This document shows, in pieces, positions 23,080 through 34,561 of a DNA stretch of 64,000 nt (its first letter is position 1; each line of letters begins with the position of its first letter). The DNA is from Heloderma charlesbogerti. Its lineage: Eukaryota; Chordata; Lepidosauria; Squamata; Helodermatidae. Made by a program: the position numbers and the translations under genes. The stretch covers positions 496,001-560,000 of the forward strand of contig JANEZZ010001952.1 in NCBI GenBank assembly GCA_026122225.1, given 5' to 3'. Under the pieces are notes generated by a model, which was not told the DNA's origin, made no database searches, and saw nothing but the letters and a program-made list of their open reading frames with translations.

Positions 23080-23436
23080 TAGGGATGGATGGGTGCTCCC
23101 CTGTATGGGTTCTCCAGGTACCCGCCCAACTCCTGCCCCCACTTGTGCACCCCTGGACCTGCGCTTGAGCTCCCCACTCCTCTCTGAGCCACTGACACTC
23201 ACCCAGGACCTGTCCTTGAGCACTGCAATTGCCATTTTGGGGGGGAAATGGTGATTGCATATATGCGCACATCTAGTTGCATGCAAAATGGCGCTGTGAA
23301 TTGCCCATATATGGAATATTACAGGAGTAAATGGGCCTCAAGTGGGGGCAGGGGCTCAGCGGGTATGGCTCGGGGGCATAGGCAGGGGGGAATCTACCGG
23401 AATCTTGGACCTAATTGGGAACCTGCGCCATCCCTA
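23080..23436. mobile_element. hAT-like element, TGCATATTTGCA family
   Basis: Perfect duplication ATTTGACA (23072-23079, 23437-23444). The GC-rich arms frame a short TGCATATATGCGC hairpin centre near 23270. At 357 bp it is the cleanest copy of this family. Confidence 0.92.
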
Positions 23437-23780
23437 ATTTGACAGCATGCTTACATTTTTATAATGCACATGAAAAAATGTGAACTTTTGAACAATGCAC
23501 ACAAATATGCTGTAACCAATGAGAGAAGAATGCATACGTTTCAAAGACGTACACAATCGATGTGTACCTTTTGAAAAAATTGCATAAAAATACACACAGA
23601 TTTTCATGTGAAAATACAAAAGTACAAAACTGACAATCTGAGATGGAGTGAAGCTGGCATTCGGAGAACTTCAGCAAGCTCAAGTCTGGCTGATTTTCAT
23701 GTCTGTAGTGTAGATCAGCTTTCCCCAACCTTGTGCCATGCAGATATGCTGTCTTACATGATGGCCCTGCTGGCATGAGA

Positions 23781-24007
23781 CAGTGCAGCCTAAGTGGCTC
23801 CAAATATGGTGGGGCTGCCACTGTGAAGCCATTGCGGGTGTCAGTCAGAGCCAGCCAGAACTCTAAAAGGGCTATCCAAGGTGCTGAACCTAGTTTGGGG
23901 ACAATGTTCAGCACCTTGGATAGCTCCTTTAGAGTTCTGGCTGGCTCTGACTGAAAGCTGCGATGGATTCACAGCCCAACCAAAATCGGAGCCACCAGCC
24001 TCCACAG
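23781..24007. mobile_element. Short palindromic MITE (CAGTGGAGG family)
   Basis: It ends with CCACCAGCCTCCACAG. The centre pairs GCCAGCCAGAACTCTAAA with its inverse at 23930-23947. Flanks do not match, so it is old. Confidence 0.7.
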
Positions 24008-24029
24008 GCTAGGTGTGATAAGACCTGTA

Positions 24030-24376
24030 AAAGGTAAAGGTGTCCCCAACCAGTCGTGTCCGACTCTAGGGTGCAGTGCTCATCCCCTTTTCTAAGCCGA
24101 AGAGCCAGCGCTGTCCGAAGACGCTTCTGTGGTCATGTGGCCGGCATGACTGAACACTGAGGTGCACAGAACGCTGTTACCTTTCCCGCCGAGGCGGTAC
24201 CTATTTATCTACTTGCAATTTCTTGCTTTCGAACTGCTAGGTTGGCAGAAGCTGGGACTGATTGAAGACGGGAGCTCACTCCGTCACGCGGCACTCGGGT
24301 CTCGAACTGCTGACCTGTCGACCTTCCAGTCTGCAGTTCAGCGTCTTAACCACTAAGCCACCACGGCCCCAGATAG
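24030..24376 (-). mobile_element. Sauria-type tRNA-derived SINE
   Basis: Read on the minus strand it starts with GGCCGTGGTGGCTTAGTGG (pol III A-box region), then GGTCAGCAGTTCGAGACCC (B-box region), GATAAATAGGTACC and the tail ending CCTTTACCTTTT. It is flanked by the perfect 13-bp duplication GATAAGACCTGTA (24017-24029, 24377-24389). The family name is from memory of squamate SINEs, which use the BovB machinery. Confidence 0.9.
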
Positions 24377-24399
24377 GATAAGACCTGTAGATTAACACA

Positions 24400-24436
24400 T
24401 TTTGTGTGTGTGTGTGTGCGTGTGTGTGTGTGTGCG
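24400..24436. repeat. GT microsatellite
   Basis: GT run with a GC interruption, followed by G-rich sequence. Confidence 0.93.
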
Positions 24437-24710
24437 GGGGGGGGCACCATGACAGATATTTGCGAAAGTACAAACGGTGTTGAGGGAAGGTAACTTTGAT
24501 CCCCCTCTCATGAAACTAGTAAGCATCGCCCAGTGAAACTGATCTGCAGCAGATTCAAGACAAACAAAATAAAGAACTGCTTCACCCAACACATAATTAG
24601 CTTATTAAGTGTAAGGGTTGCTGGTCCCACTTATTCTTCTCTAGTGACATTTTCCTTTGCCAATATGAATCCAGCTGCACTGTCTCCACTGAGATGGGAT
24701 TAGGGATGGC

Positions 24711-25459
24711 GGAGAATTTCTCCCCGAAACTTCGGGGGGCCGTGCGCCAACGTGTTCGGACCCCCGAACAAATTTCGGGGAGAAATCCTCCGCACCCCCC
24801 CCGCCCCCGCACCCCCCCCCCGGGACGGGACTTACCTTCCCTGAATGTCCCTCCCGGCAGCGGGTCCGGCTGGTGGTTCGTCTGGTGTTCGAGCAGGGTG
24901 GGAGCGGCAGCCGGTCTTTCGACCGGCTGCCGCCCTCGCCATTGCAATGAAAGAAAAAAAAAACAAAACGTCCCCTGATAGGCTACATGATGATTCACGT
25001 AGCCTATCACGGCTAGATTTGCAAAGTCAGCCGTGATAGGCTACATCAATCATCACGTAGCCTATCACGGGTGACTTAAAAAAAAAAAAGTGTGTACGGA
25101 TAATGGTGGCCCCCATAGGGAGCCGCCATTCCCCTTCCTTATTTGGTGGCTGTAGTCTACGTGAATGTTTACGTAGACTACGGCGAAAATAAGGGCAACG
25201 CTATTTGCGTTGCCCTTATTTTCGCCGTAGTCTACGTAAACATTTACGTAGACTACAGCAACTAAATAAGGAAGGAGAATGGCGGCTCCCTATGGGGGCC
25301 GCCATTCGCGTACGCGCTGTTTTTTTAAAAGTCACCCGTGATAGGCTACGTGACGATTCACGTAGCCTATCACGGCTGACTTTCCAGATCTAGCAGTGAT
25401 AGGCTACGTGAATCATCACGTAGCCTATCAGGGGACGTTTTTTTTTTTTCTTTCATTGC
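24711..25459. mobile_element. Multi-hairpin hAT-like element, right end missing
   Basis: Starts TAGGGATGGCGGAGAATTTC after GATGGGAT. It contains the whole central palindrome (24969-25438, centre near 25204 at AACGCTATTTGCGTT) but stops inside the right GC arm. The palindrome arms pair over about 230 bp with few mismatches. Confidence 0.85.
24969..25438. repeat. About 470-bp hierarchical palindrome
   Basis: Seven hairpins in mirror order around 25204. The inner 25150-25260 portion is almost perfect. Confidence 0.92.
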
Positions 25460-25480
25460 ATACACACGTAAATGGTATAC

Positions 25481-26105
25481 AGCAGCCTTCCCCAACATGG
25501 ATTCCTTGAGATCAGGGGTAGGGAAACTCTTTCAGCCTGAGAGCGAAATTAATTTTTGGAGACACTCTGGGGGATGGGGTGGCACATTCCAGGTGGTGGT
25601 CAGGACCAAAAGCAAAGGGGCAGGGCCAAATTCAAAGGGTCTGGGCCCCAAAATACACACAAACAGACACACACACACTCACACACACACACACAGATTA
25701 TAGCTAAAAGCTCTTACAGCAGCCAGTAACTAAGCCTTAGGAGAGGCATTTCAAATTTTCATAATGGGGAAAAAGCTGCATAAAAGACAAGAAACCACCA
25801 AACAGTCAGTGACTGGGGGAAGGTGGGGTAAATTGGGATCCCAGGTAGGTCACATTTGGCTTAAAAAGCTGGGAAACCACCAAATGATTGGTGGCTGTTG
25901 AAAGGGTTTGTGGCCAGGGGAAGTGTGGGTGGCCATTAGGCGAACCTCAGAGGGCCACATTTGGGGCCTAGGCCTGAGTTTCCCCATCCCTTGCTCCAGA
26001 TGTTTAGGATTATAAGGTATATCAGCCATGACCATTGGCCATATTGGCTGGGCCTGATGGGAGTTGTAGTCCAAAACATCTGGAGAGAACCACATTGGGA
26101 AATGT
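25481..26105. mobile_element. Old palindromic MITE split by another element
   Basis: The outer part reads CAGCCTTCCCCAAC at the left and GTTGTAGTCCAAAACATCTG with CCACATTGGGAAATG at the right, a common foldback repeat. It is interrupted at 25513-25993. Confidence 0.6.
25513..25993. mobile_element. hAT-like element, CAGGGGTAGGGAAAC family
   Basis: Left CAGGGGTAGGGAAACTC and right GAGTTTCCCCATCCCTTG are inverse. Flanks CTTGAGAT and CTCCAGAT agree at 6 of 8. A CA run is inside at 25669-25695. A diverged relative lies in 57380-57740. Confidence 0.65.
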
Positions 26106-27129
26106 CAATACAAAGCTAGAGCTTTCCTGGAGCAAGGAACCACTCCATGGAAAAATCGGTGAGGTCCATCATAGACCAATTGTCTGACTAAGAGTTGGGC
26201 TTCTCCAGTTCACTCCATTTCTGCCCTGCTCATCACTTGCATCATGGTATTTCAGAAGATGAAAGGAAAGGTGCATTAACCTTGGTGCTTCTCCTATGGC
26301 AACCACTCTTAGGATAATTAAACCTTCAAAGGAGTCTGAAGTCGGGAGGGCTTCCATTTCCCTTCTCCCTTAGAGAGGCATTATCTTAAAGTCTATGCTT
26401 AATAAAACATTTAATCTGAACAAAATCTTAACAGAGGAACAGCTTTGCACACCCTGATATTCTAGCCCCCTGTCCATCTGTCTCCGGGGTGCCCAGATTC
26501 TGAACAGTTCAGAAGAAATTATGCATATATATATTTAATTGCTTCCAACGCTAAATTAAATGTGAACCTAGCCTTGAACTCTTCTGCTTACTTCTGGTAA
26601 TGATGCTTACTGATATGGTGGAAGGATCTAGTTGGTGCCATGATGCTGCCATCTGGTTACCTTGAAAAAGGCTGGAAGCAAGCCTGTAGGTGACATCTAA
26701 GCATCACATGCTGAAAATGTGATTACATAAACTTCAGGTTAAATAAGGAAGGCCCTTTCCTCCTTCTTCAATTGTACTATTTTTTTTTAGAGCATCTACT
26801 CTTTTGTCTAGAAGGTTTCAACCTATCATAAGTGCCTTCAAGAAAAAGAAGAAGGCATTTTTCAAGGACTTTAATGAGAGCTGAGCAAATCTGCCATGCA
26901 GACAGCAAATTTTTAAAGCATGGTTTTCTCTGGCCCCAATCCAGAGAACTGTGAGTATCAGGAGGCTGTGCCCAGGTTGTGGTGCAGACAGAGAATGGGC
27001 TGGGTCTAGATTCTTGCATATTTACAGTAGGTTCATTGAAATCAATGGCATTTATGACTAGTATGTCCCATTAATTTCAATGGGTCTAGTCTAAGTATGA
27101 CTAATGCTGGATGCAACCAGATGTGTTCA
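26106..27129. other. No gene recognised
   Basis: Low-GC sequence with short frames. No repeat with clear ends was identified. Confidence 0.5.
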
Positions 27130-27325
27130 TTGCACAAAGATGGGTGTACTGAGAATGTGTCTCTCTCCATCCATCTATCACCACCATAGCTCCAAGGCTG
27201 GGAAACCTAGACACCTGAACCTTGGTGTGCATACTAAGGAGACACTACAGCTGCACACTCCAGGGGTATTTTGCTTTTAAAGCTCATTAATGGCGTGATC
27301 CTATGGCCGCTAGTCAGTGACTGAA
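27130..27325. repeat. Left arm of an inverted repeat with 28545-28735
   Basis: GTACTGAGAATGTGTCTC, CCAAGGCTGGGAAACC and GGTATTTTGCTTTTAA are all found inverted at 28560-28735. A fragment of the same sequence is at 36040-36117. Confidence 0.85.
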
Positions 27326-27557
27326 AATATGGAATGGGTCTGTCCATCCTCATTCCCCTGAGGGAGGGGGTCTGCCCCACAATAGTTGGGAGGGAGAAAC
27401 CATCTAACTTTGTCCCTCCACCTACTAATCTCTCCTGGTTTCAAACTGTATGGGCTGCAAAGCTTTGGGTTGGTTAGGGACGTCTGCCCCTAGCCGCTGA
27501 AGATGTTACAGCAGGCTTCAACCACATGGACACATTTAAATTGATTAAAGACTATTA

Positions 27558-28574
27558 GGTAGCAATCCTACCAAGATAGGTGGCCTCCTCCAAACTTGGA
27601 GGTGAGTTTATCTATCTAATGCAGGGCAGGAGAAGCACGGAGGGGATCGTTCCCTCTGCGCTTCTCCTGCCCTGCATTTGTGGCTAGTAGGGATGTATGA
27701 AACACCTACGTGGCTCCGCACTGGGCAATCTGCGGTGGGGGGGAGGCGCTCCGTCCCTCCCCCTGGAATCCTCGACGGGGCAGGAGGTGATCCGTTCCTT
27801 GCCCCCAGAATCCTGCCTGGCTGGCTCTGCTCTGCAGCCAAGCCGCGGAGCCGCCGGCCGGCTCTGGCCGCCTGCAGCCGGACATCCGGCTGCTGGGCAG
27901 CCCTGCAGGGACGCAAATGGTGGCTGTCGTAGCCGCCGCTATTTGCGTACGCTGGGTTCCCCCCCCCCGCCGTGATAGGCTATGTAAATACTTACATAGC
28001 CTATCATGGCCTCCGTAGGGACGCAAATGGCATCCCTGCATTAGCCGTGATAGGCTACGTAAGTATTTACGTAGCCTATCACGGCTATGAAGACAAAGCC
28101 AATGGTGGTGTCAGGACGGCCGCCATTCGCAAAGCAGTGCAGACAGGAGAAGGTAAGTGCTCCGTTTCACATGCCTTTCGTGGGTTGGGGGGCGGGGGCT
28201 TCATTCCATGATGGATTTTGGGGGGCTGAATGCACTGGCATCTGGCCTCACCGAGATCCATCGCGGAATTCTCTGACATCCCTAGTGGCTAGACAGCTGA
28301 TTTTGGCTGCCTAGCCACAGGAAGTCGGAGGCGGGAAGCGGCAGCTAGACAACACATTGGATGTGTCATACCGGATTTCTGACTTCCCCGCCCTGGCATG
28401 CCCTAAGGAATGCCCCGTTTTTGCCATTTCCCCCACTCCTCTTCTGACTGTAGAGCACGGGGCTGTTCCACGCTGCCTACGAGGCAGCACGGGAGGGGGT
28501 GAAGGTTGGTTCTCAAGGAACCAACCTATCCTATGCCCATCTAGCTGCTGACTAGCAGCCATAGGATTGTGCCC
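27558..28574. mobile_element. Harbinger-like element (GCAATCCTA ends) with nested hairpin element
   Basis: The ends GGTAGCAATCCTA and inverse TAGGATTGTGCCC are flanked by TTA on both sides (27555-27557, 28575-28577), the 3-bp duplication typical of PIF/Harbinger. It is interrupted by 27688-28284. The second copy at 58834 is uninterrupted. No transposase is encoded. Confidence 0.65.
27688..28284. mobile_element. Multi-hairpin hAT-like element, copy 9 (nested)
   Basis: Perfect duplication GTGGCTAG (27680-27687, 28285-28292), with the single-copy target GCAGCTAG in the related element at 58953-58960. Only two TACGTAAGTATTTACGTA-type hairpins remain. Confidence 0.93.
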
Positions 28575-28735
28575 TTAATGGGCCTTAAAAGCAAAATACC
28601 CCTGAAGTGCATAGCTCTAGTGTCTCCTTAGTATGCACACCATGTTTCAGGTGTCGAGGTTTCCCAGCCTTGGTGGTAATAGATAGATGGAGAAAGACAC
28701 ATTCTCAGTACACAGTTTTAAGCCTGAGGAAATTA
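28545..28735. repeat. Right arm of the inverted repeat with 27130-27325
   Basis: Inverse of the left arm with an estimated 85-90 percent identity. Confidence 0.85.
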
Positions 28736-29398
28736 GTAGGCCAAGGGAGAGTTTTTGCCTGTGTCCTTCCTCTGCTATAGGGCAGCCATCTCTCAAGGGA
28801 ATGGAAGGACAGTCCCCTGCCTTGAAGGGCTATAGGGAGGCACCTGGCAGGGAGGCACCTGGCCATGCCTAGGGGTGTTAGCAAGCATGGCTTCACTCAG
28901 ACAGGGTACAATGTGGCCAGTTACCCGAAAGCTCCCTAGGTTTGCTTGAAGGATTCAATGTATCCAACCACAGGGTATTTAGCAGGCTCTGGGACAGACT
29001 GACATGGCTGCCCCCCCCCGATGCTGTGGGGCATGTTCCCACAGGGTAATGGAGTGGGAAGGCCTCTACACTGTGGGAGAGGACATGGCTAGGGATGCCC
29101 ACAGGCATGGCTTCATTGAGACAGGGTGGGCTTAATGCATCCAACTCGGACAGCTGCTTAAGTTTGCCTGCAACCTTTGCTGTATCAGCGTAAGGCCTCT
29201 TCCCACTCGTGCAAAGCCGGGTCCATTCACTAGTAATAAGCAGTGTGAAAATAACACAATCCGGATAAAAATAAAGGATGCAGCAAAAACAACACACAAA
29301 TCAACCAATTAAAACAGTTGGTTCTGGATATAAACAGAAAGGTTTTGAGCTGGCATGGAAACAATTTCAGTGTTGCTAGGGATGGGTGGACTCATCGG
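28736..29398. other. No gene recognised
   Basis: It includes two similar segments (CAAGCATGGCTTCACTCAGAC at 28883 with GGCATGGCTTCATTGAGAC at 29104), a weak tandem duplication of about 220 bp. Frames are short. Confidence 0.45.
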
Positions 29399-29496
29399 AG
29401 TCATAGAATCATGGAATCATAGAATAGTAGGGTTGGAAGGGGCCTACAAGGCCATTGAGTCCAACCCCCTGCTCAATGCAGGAATCCAAGTCAGAG
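29399..29496 (-). repeat. CR1 3' end, first part
   Basis: Minus-strand CR1 tail (CATAGAATCATGGAATC, then GGGTTGGAAGGGGCC). It continues after the nested element at 30422-30510. Confidence 0.9.
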
Positions 29497-30421
29497 TAGG
29501 GATGTCAGAGAATTTCGCCACGAATCTCAGGGAGGCCGAATGCCAGTGCATTCGGCCCCCCGAAATCGGTGGCGGAACGGTTTGCCCCCCTGCCCCCCCG
29601 GGACGGGACTTACCTTGGGCGGATCTTCCTGGCGGCGGTGGCTCCGGCGGCGGTTCGGCGGCAGTTTGGCGGTGGCGGCTGCGGCGGCCGGTCTTCCGAC
29701 CAGCTGCCGCCGCTGCCATTTCCAGTTAAAAAAAAACACACAACAAAAACCATGATAGGGTATGTAAAGATTTATGTAGCCTATCACGGCTAGATTTTTA
29801 AAAAACACCATGATAGGCTACGTAAATCTTTACATAGCCTATCACGGCTGATTTAAAAGAAAAGAAAAAAAACGCGCATACGCAAATGGCGGCACCCATG
29901 GGTGCCGCCATTTGCATTCCTTATTTTGGCACGTCTTAGTCTATGTAAACATTTACATAGACTAAGACGGCAAAAATAAGGGGAATGCAAATAGCATGCC
30001 AAAATAAGGAACGCAAATGGCAGCGCCCATGTGCGCCACCATTTGTGTACGCACATTTTTTTTTCTTTTAAATCAGTCGTGATAGGCTATGTAAACATTT
30101 ACGCAGCCTATCACGGCTGACTGCAGGGACGCAAACTGCAGCAGCTACGGCCGCTGCCATTTGCGTCCCTGCTAGCCAGCGGCCGGATGTCCGGCTGCTG
30201 GCGGAGCCGGCCGGCGGCTCCGCAGAATCCCTGCAGAGCGGAGCCGGCCGGCCAGAATTTTTTTGGGGGGAGGGACGGAGTGCCTCCCCCCCCAGCCAGA
30301 ATTTTGGGGGGAGGGACAGAGCGCCTCCCCCCTGGCCAGAATTTTGGGGGGAGGGACGGAGAGCCTCCCCCCCACCTCGACTCAATTTCGCTAAAAGGTA
30401 AGTGACTTTAGTACATCCCTA
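29497..30421. mobile_element. Multi-hairpin hAT-like element, copy 10 (inside CR1)
   Basis: Flanks AGTCAGAG (29489-29496) and AATCAGAG (30422-30429). The uninterrupted CR1 site is at 30977-30984. The right GC-rich arm has three tandem units of about 48 bp with GGCCAGAATTTT(T)GGGGGGAGGGA. Confidence 0.92.
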
Positions 30422-30510
30422 AATCAGAGCATCCACGACAGATGGCTGTCCAGCGGCAGCCTCATCTTGAATGCCTCCAATGTGGGAGAGCCCACCACCT
30501 GCCTAGGAAC
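30422..30510 (-). repeat. CR1 3' end, second part
   Basis: GATGGCTGTCCAGC and CTCATCTTGAATGCCTCC continue the CR1 copy from 29496; it encodes the final RT residues on the minus strand. Confidence 0.85.
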
Positions 30511-30897
30511 TGAGGTCCTGGTAGATGTAAGACTGGGTGTGTGTATAGATGAAGCAGAAGGCCTCCATTACGCAGCGGCTGCCTCTCTGTATTGGGTACT
30601 TGCTTAGCTACACAGGCTGAATCTTTGGCTATTTTCTGAAGCAAATCAGGAAAGCAAAGTCAGGCAAAAGATTTCGCTGGACTATCAGCATCAACAACAC
30701 AGCCAATGGTCATGACTGATGGGAGTTCTAATCCAACAACATCTGGAGGGCTATGAGTCCCCAACCCCTGAATTAAAGCTTTGCAACCCTAGGAGAAATA
30801 GTTTCAAAATGCTCTAGTGCCCCACAGAAAAGAAGTGTCCTGATGGATCAGATCAAGGGTTCATGTAGTCTAGCATCCTGTTTCTCGCAGTAGCCAC
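30511..30897. other. No gene; old MITE fragment
   Basis: A palindrome-type word GATGGGAGTTCTAATCCAAC at 30718 matches the 26056 region. Nothing else is recognised. Confidence 0.45.
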
Positions 30898-31055
30898 CAT
30901 AGAACCATTGAATAGTAGGGTTGTAAGGGGTCTACAAGGCCATCAAGACCAACCCCCTGCTCAATGCAGGAATCCAAGTCAGAGCATACCTGACAGATAG
31001 CTGTCCAGCCTCATCTTGAATGCCTCCAGTATGGGAGAGCCCATTCCCTCCTCGC
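30898..31055 (-). repeat. CR1 3' end fragment
   Basis: Minus-strand CR1 tail AATAGTAGGGTTGTAAGG through CCTCATCTTGAATGCCTCC, homologous to 29399-30510 without the insertion. Confidence 0.9.
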
Positions 31056-31507
31056 ATGCCACTCACCGGACCCCCGTTGGCTGTCCACCTCTGTTCAGCA
31101 TGCCTTGCAAGCCACCAGATGGTCCATGGATGCCTGGCGCACAACGCAGAGTGTCCCTGCATCCTGTGACCCACCATTTTGTGTAAAAATGGTGGCTCTG
31201 CTAATTACGTAAGTTGCCATTTGCCTAAATTTGTGGCCAGAAATAATCCCATGAATGCAAAATTACAGGCATTAATTAATTTTGCATAAATGGGGCTATT
31301 TATGGTCACCATATTACACAAATGATGACTTATGTAAATAGTGGAACTGCCATTTTTATGCACCATGTGGACAAGCTTGCAGACAAGCGGGGATCCTTGT
31401 GGTTGCCTGATGCTGTGCACACTGAGTTGGGCAAGAATGAGGATCTGTGGACTAGAATCTGGGGCAGGGGGCTGATCCAGCAAGAAATTGCAGAGCCTCA
31501 AGCCCCA
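31056..31507. other. No gene; short AT hairpins
   Basis: CCACCATTTTGTGTAAAAATGG forms a hairpin at 31170, and TTAATTAATTTTGC words follow. It may be a remnant of a TGCATATTTGCA-type element. Confidence 0.35.
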
Positions 31508-31515
31508 CCTGGATC

Positions 31516-32463
31516 TAGGGATGTACGAAAGGGACTTACCTTGTCCCGCAGCTTTTTTCGCAGTGGGGGGAGGTGCTTCGCTTCTCCCCCTGAAGTTCAT
31601 GTGAGGGGGGGGAGGCTTCCCACCTCGCCCGGCCGAAATTCAGGCCAGGCAGGAGGCACCCCATCCCTCGCTGGCGAAAGTCAGGCCGGGTAGAAGTGCC
31701 CTGTCTACCCGGCCGTGAAAAAAAACACCAAAAAAACCCCACCCCCATGATAGGCTACTTAACGATTAACGTAGCCTATCATGGCTAGATTTGCAAAGTC
31801 AGCCGTGATAGGCTACGTTAATCTATCACGGGTGACTTTGAAAAAAAAAAAAAAGCGTGTACTCAAATGGCGGCCCCCATAGGGAGCCACCATTCGCGTT
31901 CCTTATTTGGTCCCTGTAGTCTACGTAAAGATTTACGTAGACTACGGCAAAAACAAGGGCAACGCTATTTGTGTTGCCCTTATTTGGTCCCTGTAGTCTA
32001 CGTAAATCTTTATGTAGACTACAGGGACCAAATAAGGAACGCAAATGGCGGCTCCCTATGGGGGCCGCCATTTGAGTACACGCTTTTTTTTTTTTTCAAA
32101 GTCACCCGTGGTAGGCTATGTGATGATTAACATAGCCTATCACAGCTGACTTTGCAAATCTAGCCATGATAGGCCATGTTAATCGTTACATAGCCTATCA
32201 CAGGGGTGTTTTTTTTTTTTTAACTTTCCTTGTAATGGTGGCGGCGGCAGCCGGTCGAAAGACCGGCTGCCGCCCCCGCCCCTGACGAAGACCCAATGAA
32301 CCGCCGCGGGGACCCGCCGCCGGGAGGGACATTCGTGAAAGGTAAGTCCCATCTCGGGGGGGTGGCAGGGGGTGGCGGAGAATTTCACCGCTGATTTTGG
32401 GGGGCCGAATGTGTTGGCGCTCGGCCTCCCGAAGTTTCGGGGAGAAATTCTCCCCCATCCCTA
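31516..32463. mobile_element. Multi-hairpin hAT-like element, copy 11
   Basis: Perfect duplication CCTGGATC (31508-31515, 32464-32471). The central palindrome 31742-32208 is centred near 31975. The left end is of the GTACGAAAGGGACTTACC type and the right of the GGAGAAATTCTCCC type. Confidence 0.93.
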
Positions 32464-32471
32464 CCTGGATC

Positions 32472-33228
32472 CTGGCGACATCCTTAGATATTGGTTCCAC
32501 TCACCCCTCTACAGGGAAAGTATTTCATGGTGAATCCAGAAGTGAGATTCCACTGGTGTGAAAGTAATTGAATACTGTAGGCCTAAGAAAAGTTAGCTGT
32601 CAGTATTGGCAAAGGCAGAGTATCATAACAGCATTCATCCTGTCAATGTTTTTTTTTTCTTTCTCCCCCATCTCAAAGCAGCAGTTCATATAACTCGAGT
32701 GCATTATTTTTTCATCTGGACAGATATCTGATCTTAGTGGAGTTTTCTACCTGCTGCTTGAAGAGATGTATGAAGTTTTCAAACAAAGTTTCAGGCTTAA
32801 GGTAACATCTGAAATATAGATTTCTCAAATCACCTTGCCAGTGTGGCTTGATAGGCTGCTTTGTGAGATAAGCTGATAACCCATCTTGCCAGAGAGATGT
32901 TTTCTGCTCCTTGATAACTGAACCAACTGTATTGGAGCACCATTAAATCTGACACAGTATATCTGTGGAGTGACCACAGGAGAGAGAGAGAAAAGCTTGC
33001 CATAAATTGGGGGAAGAGTCAGCTGCTGTCTTATTTAGTTTCAAAGCTATGGACCTTCTCTATGCTTCCATCAGAGGAAAGCCAGATCTAGCCTTTTACT
33101 CCCCCATCCAAAAGTCACTGATGATTAGTTGCCCTTGGCTATATCCATGGAGATATTAGAATAATGAGACAAAACTCACCTGCCAAAAACATGATCATGT
33201 TTTATTTATGAACACATGTGTATTAAGA
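32472..33228. other. No gene recognised
   Basis: Stop-rich, AT-rich sequence with a T run near 32650. No boundaries of a repeat are seen. Confidence 0.5.
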
Positions 33229-33560
33229 ACATAAGAAGAGCCATGTTGGATTGGACCAAGAGTTTATCTAGTCCAGAATTCTGTTCACACAGTGGCCACC
33301 AAGCTGCCCACAAGCAGAACACAAGTGCAACAGCACCCTCCCACCCTTGTTCCCCAGCAACTGGTGTACATAGGCATACTGCTGCTGATGCTGGAGGTAG
33401 CATATAGCCATCAGGACTAGTAGCCATTAATAGCTTATCCTACAGGAATTTGTCTAATCCCCTTGTAAAGCTATCCAAATTGGTGGCCATCACCACCTGT
33501 TCTGAATCTCCCACTGATCAGCTTCATGGGATGACCCCGGGTTCTAGTATTACAGCTTCT
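33229..33560 (+). repeat. CR1-group 3' end (AAGAACATAAGAAGAGCC family)
   Basis: Starts AAGAACATAAGAAGAGCC, passes TTCTGTTCACACAGTGGCCA and ends with AAGCTATCCAAATTGGTGGC. It is a common squamate repeat and differs from the octamer-tailed CR1. Confidence 0.75.
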
Positions 33561-33599
33561 GCAAAGGTTAATCCTGTCTCACTAACTTTCAGAGTTCTT

Positions 33600-34286
33600 T
33601 GAGAGTGTCAATAAACATGTAGACAGGAGTGTTCTGGTAGACACGGTTTACTTGGACTTCCAAAAGGCCTTTGACAAAGCTCCTCACCTAAGACACCTGA
33701 GAAAACTTAACTGTCATGGAATAAGAGGACATGTCCTCTTATGGATTAGTAACTGGTTAAAGAACAGGAAGCAGAGAGCAGGAATAAATGGTAAATTATC
33801 CCATGGAAGGAAGTAAATAGTGGGGTCCCAAAGGGGTTTGTATTAGGACCAATGCTTTTCAACCTGTACATAAATTATCTGGAATTAGAAGTGAGCAGTG
33901 GAGTGGCCAGGTTTGCTGATGACACCAAATTATTTAGGGTGGTTAAAACAAAAAGGAATTGTGAGGAGCTCCAAAAGGATCTCTTCAAACTTGTAGAATG
34001 GGCATCTAGATGGCAAATTAGGTTCAATGTAGGCAAGTGTAAAGTGATGCACGTTGGGGCAAACAATCCCAAATTCAAATATAAGTAATGGGATCTGAGC
34101 TAGTGATGACCAGCCAAGAAAGAAACCTTGCGTTTGTGGTTAACAGTTTGATGAAAATGCCCACCCAGTGTACAGCTGCTGTAAAAACTCCATGTTAGGC
34201 ATAATTAGAAAAGGAATTGAGAATAACCCTGCCAATATCGTACCGTCTTTATGCAACCTCACCTAGAATACTGTGTACAGATATGG

Positions 34287-34346
<60 letters not shown>

Positions 34347-34440
34347 GTAGAGGTAGAAAAAGTACAGAAAAGGGCAACTAAACTTATCAAGGGGCTGGAG
34401 CATCTCCCCTATGAGGGAAAATTTTAACAGCTGGGATTGT
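33600..34440 (+). pseudogene. CR1-group reverse transcriptase fragment
   Basis: In shifting frames the plus strand encodes YLDFQKAFDKAPH (motif A), GPMLFNLYINYLELE (motif B end), VARFADDTKLFRVVKTK (motif C with both Asp) and FNVGKCKVMHVGANN, followed by a decayed thumb region with VEKVQKR-like residues after a TA repeat. The only open frame is 33852-34088 (78 residues). It has frameshifts around motif B and is interrupted by a TA microsatellite. The sequence is clearly distinct from the CR1 at 1-3131, so it belongs to another CR1-related lineage. Confidence 0.8.
34291..34346. repeat. TA microsatellite
   Basis: TA run of about 26 units inside the decayed LINE. Confidence 0.95.
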
Positions 34441-34561
34441 TTAGCTTGGGGGGGGGAAGTGGAGACATGAAAGAGGCATGCAAAAGTATGCATGATGTGG
34501 AGAATGTGGGTAGGGAGACATTTTCTCCCTCTCTCCAAATACTAGAACCATGGGTCATCCT

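Noticed and set aside
23781..24007. 8-bp duplication for this MITE
   Set aside because: GCATGAGA and GCTAGGTG do not match well enough.
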